Positions 6,812 through 12,168 of a DNA stretch of 22,110 nt are shown piece by piece (the first letter of the stretch is position 1; every line of letters starts with the position of its first letter). The position numbers and the translations under genes were made by a program. The stretch is taken from positions 1 through 22,110 of the forward strand of contig RGUK01000014.1 in NCBI GenBank assembly GCA_010027825.1, given 5' to 3'. The notes under the pieces were generated by a model. The model was not told the DNA's origin. It did not search any database and was given only the letters and a program-made list of their open reading frames with translations. The DNA comes from a bacterium. GTDB taxonomy: Bacteria; Dependentiae; Babeliae; Babeliales; RVW-14.

Positions 6812-7185
6812 TTCCGTGCTCCCGGTTTAACGAACATATTGAACGAGCGGCCTGTCTCTGGATCTTTGGGCCGCACCCGCACAGCCAGAACGTCCTTTTG
6901 TCCGAACGCCTCGGTCGTGGTCAGGAACAGAGCCAACTTTCTGCCGATCCAGTTGTCCATTTCGTTGCCGTAGAGCAAGCCAAGAATTTTGGCGTTCGTC
7001 TTATTCAGGATCAGCTTTTTAGCCGTGCCCTTGAAGCCAAGAACGGGCTTGTCGATGGTCCTGCCGTCTGCGCATTTCTGCGTTCCGGAAGCATAGACGG
7101 CGTCAATGGTCAAAACCGTGTCGTCGTCGCGAGACACACAAAGGGCGTCGATGAAATCGCCCCGAAATTGGTCGGTTACCCTCAT
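6808..7185 (-). CDS. Putative ssDNA-binding or annealing partner of the exonuclease
   Basis: A 125-aa protein rich in beta-strand patterns: TVLTIDAVYA (23-32), KPVLGFKGTAKKLILNKTNA (46-65), DNWIGRKLALFL (77-88), VLAVRVRP (99-106). The K-L-I-L-N-K-T-N and W-I-G-[RK] motifs recur in a family of unnamed phage proteins often encoded beside recombination nucleases. An OB-like ssDNA-binding role is inferred from strand pattern and position, not from a recognised family. The start at 7185 shares one base with the exonuclease stop (TGATG); the longer form would overlap that gene by 58 bases. Confidence 0.6.
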   Translation of the reverse strand: MRVTDQFRGDFIDALCVSRDDDTVLTIDAVYASGTQKCADGRTIDKPVLGFKGTAKKLILNKTNAKILGLLYGNEMDNWIGRKLALFLTTTEAFGQKDVLAVRVRPKDPETGRSFNMFVKPGARK

Positions 7186-8264
7186 CAGGCGAACTGGTAA
7201 AATCCGGGAAGCTCGGTGAACTCGATTGGCGCCGGTCTCCATGGCGAAACCCAGGGGTGATCTGGTCCGTATTTGGCTAGATTTTCGCGGTAGTCTGCGG
7301 CCGCGTTAAGGATGCTTGTCCAGGCAGTTGCCGCGGTTTGCGTCAACGCTCCAGATTGGTCCGCTAGCTGAACTGTTCGCGGCATGAATTCGACTTCCGG
7401 CGAGTCTTTGCGCACGTAGAGAATCATCATTTCAGGGTGGTTTTGCGGCGGAAATTTTGGCAGTTTCTCGCGGAACTGAATAATGATGTCGCGTTCCGTA
7501 TCGCCAACGGGACCATGGATAACTGGCGGAGTTTCGAACCACGCGCGAGCCTGGAACATAACGTCAATATCGTGGCGTTCGTAGGCGAAAACCTGATCGG
7601 TCCGCGACTTGAGCGACGACTTCTTGCCTTGGTGCGAGAAATCCTTGAGTTCGACAACGCGAGCATGTCCAGCCGGAGCGATCCCGAGCCAGTCCAAGCG
7701 GGCTTTGCATAGCACCTTCAAATCTGGATCTTCCCAGATCATTGTTACCTCCGGGAGCCCGTTGCCAATCAACTTGCGAAGGCTCTGGAATCGGTCGCCG
7801 GATTGGAGGACGCTTAGGTAGTCGTCCGTTGGCATCATGATTTTGCCTGCGACCGATGCCTTGGCTTCCAAATCTGCGAGGATTTCAACCTCCGGGTCGA
7901 GTGCTTGGACCTGTTCGATCAACGCAGCTTTTCCTGTGCGAACGGGCTTAATCCCGCGTGCAGCGATCCAACTTGAGAGTTCTTCGACCGTAGCGAGCGC
8001 GTGCGGATGCGTCAACTTGCTTGGCTTACCACAGAAGCGCGCGTCAAATTCGGCTTTGCCTTCGAGTAGCAAGCAGTGGCGCGCTTTGCCTAGCAGCATG
8101 TCGCGCGACGGCGATTCGTCGGTTGGGCTATAGTTGAACGGGCTGTTAAGCCAGTAATCCATAGGACTTACCAACAGCTTTTTGATGCCTGATTTGCTGA
8201 GTGCAGGCATCGCGTGGTGCTTTTCTTCTGAGAGCATTGGATGATAACCGGGCTCTAACTTCAT
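7185..8264 (-). CDS. RecE-like PD-(D/E)XK exodeoxyribonuclease
   Basis: A 359-aa nuclease matching the C-terminal catalytic domain of exonuclease VIII (RecE). Visible elements are a LSKSGIKKLLVSPMDYW start (22-38), GKARHCLLLEG (59-69, H63), PEVTMIWEDPD (171-181, E172), KARLDWLG (187-194, D191) and VVELKDFS (203-210, E205 and K207). Residues 93-123 hold a SAP-like insert (LSSWIAARGIKPVRTGKAAL). RecE digests the 5' strand of dsDNA to expose 3' ssDNA for annealing. It is followed by the putative annealing partner and, further on, RusA, making a phage recombination module. Confidence 0.85.
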   Translation of the reverse strand: MKLEPGYHPMLSEEKHHAMPALSKSGIKKLLVSPMDYWLNSPFNYSPTDESPSRDMLLGKARHCLLLEGKAEFDARFCGKPSKLTHPHALATVEELSSWIAARGIKPVRTGKAALIEQVQALDPEVEILADLEAKASVAGKIMMPTDDYLSVLQSGDRFQSLRKLIGNGLPEVTMIWEDPDLKVLCKARLDWLGIAPAGHARVVELKDFSHQGKKSSLKSRTDQVFAYERHDIDVMFQARAWFETPPVIHGPVGDTERDIIIQFREKLPKFPPQNHPEMMILYVRKDSPEVEFMPRTVQLADQSGALTQTAATAWTSILNAAADYRENLAKYGPDHPWVSPWRPAPIEFTELPGFYQFA

Positions 8265-8551
8265 TTGCGTTTTCGTGTTGTTGCTGACTTGGAAATTTCG
8301 CCGCAGACCTGCGCGGCTTCTGAGATGACTTCGCCTAGGTAGAGGCGAACGGCCGCGCCCACGGGAATGGCCCAGCCGCCTTTATTGCGTGTCGCAGTGA
8401 GCCGGCCGCTTAAGCAGTCGTCGCCCACTTGCTGACGTGGAACGCCGAACGCTTTGGCGCACTGGCCAGCGGTAAGGACTGATCCAGGGATTTCGACGAC
8501 TAGGCGCACGGGTGCAGAGCCGGAAACCGGCAGGTCAACCTCTACCTTCAT
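8261..8551 (-). CDS. Excisionase/MerR-like HTH protein
   Basis: A 96-aa protein. Residues 24-70 read like an excisionase-type DNA-binding domain: VLTAGQCAKAFGVPRQQV, then GRLTATRNKGGWAIPVGA, with the Trp-Ile-Pro ending typical of that fold. The C terminus is basic (TRKRK). It could be the phage excisionase working with the integrase, or an early regulator. The ATG at 8551 follows the amidase stop by 5 bases and has AAGG upstream; it overlaps the exonuclease gene as ATGA. Confidence 0.6.
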   Translation of the reverse strand: MKVEVDLPVSGSAPVRLVVEIPGSVLTAGQCAKAFGVPRQQVGDDCLSGRLTATRNKGGWAIPVGAAVRLYLGEVISEAAQVCGEISKSATTRKRK

Positions 8552-8556
8552 GCGCG

Positions 8557-9252
8557 TTAGCCTTCGAGGAGTTTCAGGAAGTTGACCTTGTCGATCAGCT
8601 TGCCAGGACATGTCTTATCCGTTTGCGGGTCGTCGCGATGGAAGTTCACCGCAGAGACCGGCCAGCCAGTTTCGGCGAGGATCTCCCGCACGACGCTGAG
8701 TGTCATTTCGAGCACCTCCCGCCCTCGACCGCTCCAAGGGTATTCCCGGTCGAAGTCGCCGAGCATCTCGATTCCGATGTGCGTCGAGTTGAACGCGCGA
8801 GCGTGGACGCCTGGCCGAGCAACCGGCGAAAAGGCCCAGGCCTGATCCTCATCGACAAAGAAGTGGGGTCCAGCACTCCAACCCTGCCCCATATAATAAG
8901 AGCGAAGGTTGCGCATGTGCGGCTCTAGGAACCCGTCTGGACGCTGAGCGAGAGAGGGCGCGGCGGTGTGATGGATGGTGACGCCCTTAGCCCAAGCCGG
9001 CGAACTATAGCGGATGTAAGGCCGGATCTGGTCAACAAACATGGGTCGCCCGATGATTGGAAACCGTGGGCCAGGTTCCAGTGGAATTATTGAAAATGGT
9101 TCCGCGGGAGTCGGCTTGGTTGTTGGCGCCTCGTCGCCGTCGATTAGCTTGTTGAAGATCAGAAGCAGATCCGCGCGTGTCTTCGGAGCATCAAACCGAT
9201 CCGTGACCATCCAGCGCCCCGTGTAGAGCAGCTCCTTTTGTTCAGGTGTCAT
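8557..9252 (-). CDS. N-acetylmuramoyl-L-alanine amidase (endolysin)
   Basis: A 231-aa amidase_2 (T7-lysozyme-like) protein. Residues 1-40 may be a small helical wall-binding part, followed by a Pro-rich linker (42-63), then the catalytic domain from about 80. Likely zinc ligands are H94 (THIHHTA-type box), H205 (NFHRDD) and C215 (DKTCPGK), with K213 nearby. It cleaves the amide between MurNAc and the stem peptide and lyses the host. No signal peptide, so it would need a holin, and none is adjacent. It lies inside the early operon instead of after the tail genes. ATGA overlap sets the start at 9252. Confidence 0.87.
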   Translation of the reverse strand: MTPEQKELLYTGRWMVTDRFDAPKTRADLLLIFNKLIDGDEAPTTKPTPAEPFSIIPLEPGPRFPIIGRPMFVDQIRPYIRYSSPAWAKGVTIHHTAAPSLAQRPDGFLEPHMRNLRSYYMGQGWSAGPHFFVDEDQAWAFSPVARPGVHARAFNSTHIGIEMLGDFDREYPWSGRGREVLEMTLSVVREILAETGWPVSAVNFHRDDPQTDKTCPGKLIDKVNFLKLLEG

Positions 9253-9590
9253 GCTGCATCTCCTTTCCGCGGAACGTAATGCCACAGATTTGGCAGCGGT
9301 CCCGTTTCCCGATAGGCTTGAAGCTTTGCTTGCGGCGTCGTCGATTTGACCTCCGAGTTATGGCGCCACAGTTCCGCGCTTTTGCTGGCGCCGCCCATGA
9401 GCACCCAACAGGCATTGGCGCCGCGTTGCATGTCGGCGTCAAGTCGTTTGGCGATCCAGCCTTCCGAGAAGAGATCGACCGGTGTTGTTAGTTGCACATA
9501 GCCTTGACGGGTCGCGACTGACTGCATTTTGAGAGGCAGTTTCAAGCCCAACTCTGCCACGCGTTCGGTTGGCTTTGCGGTCACGCTCAT
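9249..9590 (-). CDS. Hypothetical 113-aa phage protein
   Basis: Not recognised. It is soluble, of mixed strand and helix, with QGYVQLTTPVDLF (29-41) and ANACWVLMGGASKSAELW (58-75). It lies directly before the endolysin with an ATGA overlap, but has no membrane segment, so it is not a holin. Both ends are fixed by overlaps. Confidence 0.6.
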   Translation of the reverse strand: MSVTAKPTERVAELGLKLPLKMQSVATRQGYVQLTTPVDLFSEGWIAKRLDADMQRGANACWVLMGGASKSAELWRHNSEVKSTTPQAKLQAYRETGPLPNLWHYVPRKGDAA

Positions 9591-9796
9591 GCTTCACCTC
9601 CCTCCGTTTGGGTGGCGCGATAGGCGTTGATGATTGGGGGAATCAGGTCTGATCCCGCGAAAACATCAGCCAGCGGGATTTGAGGCATCGATTCGTGAAG
9701 GTCATACAGCATCGTGCAGAGGAAGCGAAGGTCTGCCTCGGCCGCGTCGATTTGCCGGGTCCAAGGCAACTTCGGCGATTTGTCCAGGACGATCAT
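9587..9796 (-). CDS. Hypothetical 69-aa protein
   Basis: Not recognised. A mainly helical small protein ([20 protein letters not shown]) with a hydrophobic but not membrane-like C-terminal half ([17 protein letters not shown]). ATGA overlaps on both sides place it in the same coupled chain. Confidence 0.55.
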   Translation of the reverse strand: MIVLDKSPKLPWTRQIDAAEADLRFLCTMLYDLHESMPQIPLADVFAGSDLIPPIINAYRATQTEGGEA

Positions 9797-10350
9797 GCTG
9801 CCACCTCCTTGACTGCTTGTTCCTCAATTGCTGGCCAAATCGCGAAATGCGATTGGATGTAGGCAAGCGCCGCCTCGTATTCTCGCGCGTGCTCATTTGA
9901 GCCGTGCTTTTCCGCGAGTTTTTGGCGAAACTGCGAAATGTTGCCGTTAAAACATCCGCGCTGCAGAATGACCCCTTGATCGGTCAGCCATCCTTGCAGG
10001 AAGCTCATGTCGCTACCGATAGGGCCAATCTGAACGAATGGCCGCTTTGAATTGGTAATCTTAGCCCCGTAGAGATTGGCCATGTAGAGATTGGCCCCGG
10101 TAAGATCGGCCCTCCAGAGATTGGCCTTGGAGAGATCGGCCCCGGAGAGATTGGCCCCGGAGAGATCGGCCCCGCAGAGATCGGCCCCGGAGAGATTGGC
10201 CTTGGAGAGATTGGCCCCGCAGAGATCGGCCCCGGAGAGATTGGCCTTAGCGTCAACCGCCGCTGCTAAGGTGGACCTGATGCTGTTGTTGCTGCACTCC
10301 CAGGCAAACAAAACATAGCCCGTTCGGCGGCATTTGATTTGGATTTTCAT
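9793..10350 (-). CDS. Phage pentapeptide-repeat protein
   Basis: A 185-aa protein. Residues 1-35 are a phage-type cap ([19 protein letters not shown]). Residues 36-95 are twelve consecutive A-[ND]-L-x-x pentapeptides, which should fold as a right-handed quadrilateral beta helix. Residues 103-185 carry a [15 protein letters not shown] and [12 protein letters not shown] domain that I recall from other phage pentapeptide proteins. Pentapeptide helices can mimic DNA (as in gyrase-protecting Qnr/MfpA), so DNA mimicry against host enzymes is possible but unproven. It is the second gene of the early operon, joined by ATGA overlaps. Confidence 0.85.
   Translation of the reverse strand: MKIQIKCRRTGYVLFAWECSNNSIRSTLAAAVDAKANLSGADLCGANLSKANLSGADLCGADLSGANLSGADLSKANLWRADLTGANLYMANLYGAKITNSKRPFVQIGPIGSDMSFLQGWLTDQGVILQRGCFNGNISQFRQKLAEKHGSNEHAREYEAALAYIQSHFAIWPAIEEQAVKEVAA
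10066..10245 (-). repeat. 15-bp coding tandem repeat, 12 units
   Basis: Twelve 15-base units encode the pentapeptide array. The central units are nearly identical (core GAGATCGGCCCCGGA on the plus strand), so copy number could change by slippage in steps of five residues without frameshift. The outermost units have diverged. Confidence 0.85.
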
Positions 10351-10529
10351 CGTTCCTTCCGTTTGGCTTCGGCTGCGTCCCTGAGGAGGCTTTCAATTTC
10401 TGCGTGGGCGATCCGGTCTTGGGCTGTGCGCGCCCTACGGCTGGCTTGTGCCGCCAAGTCGGCATGTTCCGTGAGGGCTCTAAGTAAAGCCCTTACCCGT
10501 TCGTTGGTTGTTTCTGCTGCTTGAAGCAT
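10347..10529 (-). CDS. Small coiled-coil protein, first gene of the early operon
   Basis: A 60-aa, highly charged, Ala/Arg-rich helical protein ([20 protein letters not shown]), probably a coiled coil. No family recognised. It is the promoter-proximal gene of the minus-strand operon. Its ATG (10529) lies inside a 7-7-7 inverted repeat, so a protein bound there would block both its transcription and its start region. ATGA overlap with the pentapeptide gene. Confidence 0.5.
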   Translation of the reverse strand: MLQAAETTNERVRALLRALTEHADLAAQASRRARTAQDRIAHAEIESLLRDAAEAKRKER

Positions 10530-10539
10530 GTGTTCAAGC
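10519..10539. promoter_or_regulatory. Inverted repeat over the early-operon start, putative operator
   Basis: GCTTGAA and TTCAAGC are perfect inverted arms separated by 7 bases. The repeat spans the start codon of the first early gene and lies just downstream of the candidate promoter start point. Symmetry and location suit a dimeric HTH repressor; binding is inferred. Confidence 0.45.
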
Positions 10540-10549
10540 CTGACACCGT

Positions 10550-10579
10550 GTTACAAATGCTGCAAGCCCAATGTGCCAA
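10550..10579 (-). promoter_or_regulatory. Candidate early promoter
   Basis: On the minus strand, TTGGCA (10579-10574; 5 of 6 to TTGACA) and TGTAAC (10555-10550; 4 of 6 to TATAAT) are separated by 18 bases. The predicted start is near 10543, about 14 bases before the ATG of the first early gene. The -10 box is weak, which would suit a regulated promoter between the two inverted repeats. Confidence 0.35.
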
Positions 10580-10589
10580 AAAATTGAAT

Positions 10590-10609
10590 GCGTGCGAAAA
10601 AACGCACGC
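10590..10609. promoter_or_regulatory. GC-rich inverted repeat before the regulator, putative operator
   Basis: GCGTGCG and CGCACGC flank six A (a perfect 7-bp stem). It lies immediately upstream of the preferred ATG of the regulator gene and upstream of the candidate early promoter. An A-tract between symmetric half-sites is common in phage operators. It could instead be an RNA hairpin in a leader; there is no T run, so it is not a terminator on the plus strand. Confidence 0.45.
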
Positions 10610-10622
10610 TAGATTGCGCCTA

Positions 10623-11135
10623 ATGCAGACTTCCGCCATTCTTCGAAAATGGGCTCAACTTGAACCGGCGGCACAGATAGCCCGAAGGATCGGGGTAGAG
10701 CGCGGCACGATTTCGCGTCACCTCAACGGGCATTACGCGGTCTCAGGCAGACATCTAATTGCGTATTTGGATGCGATCCCCGCAGACCTCCGTGCAGATC
10801 TGCTCGGCGCCTGGCTACGCGACACTATACCCGCAGAACTGCAGCGAGAATTGATTGGGGAAGCGACGTTGTCGGCGCCGGTTTTGGGCTATCAGCCGGA
10901 AGTTGATCCCGAAGTTGTGCAGGCGCTGAACCATTTAGCGGAAAGTTCGATTTTTGACCCGGAGCTGCGACGGCGGATTGTCACGGTAGCGCGTTGGATG
11001 GGCTACGAGCCAAAGCGGAATCCGCCGATTGACGAGATTGACGACGGGGCGATGGCAATGAGCCCTGAGCCTTTAGCTGACGATGATGAGGGGCTAGAGC
11101 CAGAAATCATGAGACGCATTCACATTCGGGAATGA
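10623..11135 (+). CDS. Cro/CI-type HTH transcriptional regulator
   Basis: A 170-aa protein, divergent from the early operon. The HTH is at residues 16-36 (AAQIARRIGVERGTISRHLNG). The middle is helical (HLIAYLDAIPADLRADLLGAWLRD) and the C terminus acidic (DEIDDGAMAMSPEPLADDDEG). There is no S24 peptidase or Ala-Gly cleavage signature, so SOS self-cleavage is not expected. Position and fold make it the likely lysogeny or early repressor. ATG 10557 or TTG 10521 could extend it, but they would place both inverted repeats inside the gene. No ribosome-binding site is visible before any candidate. Confidence 0.75.
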   Translation: MQTSAILRKWAQLEPAAQIARRIGVERGTISRHLNGHYAVSGRHLIAYLDAIPADLRADLLGAWLRDTIPAELQRELIGEATLSAPVLGYQPEVDPEVVQALNHLAESSIFDPELRRRIVTVARWMGYEPKRNPPIDEIDDGAMAMSPEPLADDDEGLEPEIMRRIHIRE

Positions 11136-11136
11136 T

Positions 11137-11166
11137 GTGAATTTCAGGAATTAAGTAAAGTATACT
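11137..11166 (+). promoter_or_regulatory. Candidate promoter giving a nearly leaderless mRNA
   Basis: TATACT at 11161-11166 is a good -10 box and lies inside a perfect 10-bp palindrome (AAGTATACTT, 11158-11167). A weak GTGAAT at 11137 is a possible -35 (18-base spacing). Transcription would start about 7-8 bases after the -10, right at the ATG at 11175, which has no ribosome-binding site. Confidence 0.45.
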
Positions 11167-11174
11167 TCACCTAA

Positions 11175-11423
11175 ATGAACGATTTAAACAAAAAGCGCAG
11201 CGCAACGGTTCAAAAAATCGAAACGCCATCAGGAATCGAAGCTAAAGTCTGCGCGGACATTGCGCACCGCCAGCGGCTAGGCATCGCGAAATATGGAGTG
11301 ACTGTGGCCGCCAACAACTTACCGTTGCGCGCCTGGTTGGGCCACGCCTACGAGGAGGCACTTGATCAGGCCGTTTACCTGAAGCGAGCGATTGCGGAAA
11401 TCGACGCCAACTTAAACGCATAA
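11175..11423 (+). CDS. Conserved small phage protein (DI-RQ...WL-HAYEEALD type)
   Basis: An 82-aa protein with the recurring phage pattern ADIAHRQRLGIAKYGVTV (28-45), LRAWLGHAYEEALDQAVYLKRAI (51-73). This small family is widespread in phages and has no assigned role; the acidic/His helix hints at metal or nucleotide binding, which is speculative. It begins a three-gene plus-strand cluster in which each ATG directly follows the previous TAA. Confidence 0.75.
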   Translation: MNDLNKKRSATVQKIETPSGIEAKVCADIAHRQRLGIAKYGVTVAANNLPLRAWLGHAYEEALDQAVYLKRAIAEIDANLNA

Positions 11424-11774
11424 ATGGACAGCGAACTAAAAGGCAACCTGACCGTCAAGTTATCGACGTTCACGCGAATGGAAGATGAGATCCGCGAACT
11501 CACAGTCAAAAACGAACGGTTATCGGGACTTGTCGATATGCACGTCAGCATGCAGGAATGGGCGGTAGGATCTGACTCGGTCATCGCCTCCTGTGCGTGC
11601 GACACCAAAACCAATGACCCGGCGTTCCACGCCCCCGGGTGCAAGTATCGGCTGATCTGCGAACGGGACAAAGCCAGAGCCGAGAACGTCAAGCTTTCAG
11701 AGGCGTTGGCCAAGATTCTAACGCTTGGGAAAACCTGGCTGCGGGCCGAGGAACTTCTCTCAACCGACGCATAA
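11424..11774 (+). CDS. Hypothetical coiled-coil protein with Cys motif
   Basis: A 116-aa protein. Residues 15-45 form a likely coiled coil (MEDEIRELTVKNERLSGL). A central part has C57-x-C59, H69, C73 and C79 (a possible zinc site), and a second helix follows at 80-115. Not recognised. The ATG starts on the base after the previous TAA. Confidence 0.55.
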   Translation: MDSELKGNLTVKLSTFTRMEDEIRELTVKNERLSGLVDMHVSMQEWAVGSDSVIASCACDTKTNDPAFHAPGCKYRLICERDKARAENVKLSEALAKILTLGKTWLRAEELLSTDA

Positions 11775-11915
11775 ATGAACAGCGACCAAGCCAGCGAGCG
11801 AATCGGCGTCCTAATGTCAGGCGCCCAACAGTCGAAGCGCAACCGGGAGAACCGGGGCCGGTGTGAGTTCGTGCGGTGGCGGAACTCTCACCGGCGACTC
11901 GGGCGGCTAGCGTAA
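11775..11915 (+). CDS. Small basic protein, 46 aa
   Basis: Starts on the base after the previous TAA, continuing the TAA-ATG junction pattern. The product begins MNSDQASERIGVLMSGAQQS and ends in an Arg-rich stretch (KRNRENRGRCEFVRWRNSHR). It could bind nucleic acid. Its position next to attP makes a small DNA-bending or excision factor conceivable, but there is no recognisable domain. Confidence 0.4.
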   Translation: MNSDQASERIGVLMSGAQQSKRNRENRGRCEFVRWRNSHRRLGRLA

Positions 11916-11938
11916 GCCGACGCACCCCGCAGCCCGAG
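11898..11938. other. Possible GC-rich hairpin at the end of the small-gene cluster
   Basis: CTCGGGC (11898-11904) can pair with GCCCGAG (11932-11938), and GGCT/AGCC pair inside. A second GCCCGAG at 11940-11946 could compete. No T run follows, so this is not a standard intrinsic terminator; it may simply reflect GC-rich sequence. Confidence 0.25.
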
Positions 11939-11994
11939 CGCCCGAGCACAAAATGAACACAGTCAATATCCTAGCTTTACCTTTTGGCGTCGTA

Positions 11995-12015
11995 ACTCCT
12001 TGATTTTCAAGGAGT
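11995..12015. repeat. Perfect 9-bp hairpin at the tRNA 3' end
   Basis: ACTCCTTGA and TCAAGGAGT are separated by TTT. On the minus strand this hairpin begins at the discriminator base of the tRNA-Leu fragment. It may be a copy of the host tRNA trailer carried with the att core, or a site for the recombinase. No T run on either side. Confidence 0.55.
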
Positions 12016-12069
12016 GCTCTCGGCGAGATTCGAACTCGCACGTCGTTAAACACTAGATCCTGAATCTAG
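12015..12069 (-). other. attP core: 3' part of tRNA-Leu(CAG)
   Basis: Read on the minus strand, this contains the anticodon arm CTAGA-TTCAGGA-TCTAG (anticodon CAG), a long variable region typical of leucine tRNA, a perfect T arm (GCGAG-TTCGAAT-CTCGC) and the acceptor 3' strand CGAGAGC plus discriminator A. The D arm and 5' acceptor strand are absent, so it is not a working tRNA gene. Phages that integrate into tRNA genes carry exactly this anticodon-to-3'-end segment as the identity core. The integrase begins about 100 bases away. Confidence 0.85.
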
Positions 12070-12168
12070 AAAATAGCCCCGTTAAAACTTGCTTTTACGG
12101 GCAAAATCCGCTAAAATTAGCAGTAATTGGCCCCCATTGGCGAACACAAAACGAGCACAAAATTAGTT

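Larger units (their letters stand above)
11944..12163. repeat. Short repeats flanking attP, putative integrase arm sites
   Basis: GAGCACAAAAT occurs at 11944-11954 and again at 12153-12163. Related GAACACA copies lie at 11955-11961 and 12142-12148 (the latter extends to GAACACAAAACG). They bracket the tRNA-like core on both sides, as arm-type sites of lambda-class integrases do. Assignment rests on sequence similarity and placement. Confidence 0.5.

Noticed and set aside
10066..10245. Regular short repeats that might suggest a CRISPR array
   Set aside because: Units are contiguous 15-mers without spacers and are in frame with an A-[ND]-L-x-x pentapeptide protein.
10005..10256. Minus-strand frame encoding a Pro-Ile-Ser-Gly-Pro repeat protein
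   Set aside because: It is the alternative reading of the 15-bp repeats that encode the pentapeptide protein.
12015..12069. A complete tRNA-Leu gene
   Set aside because: The D arm and 5' acceptor strand are missing; the sequence diverges right after the anticodon stem, as expected of an att core.
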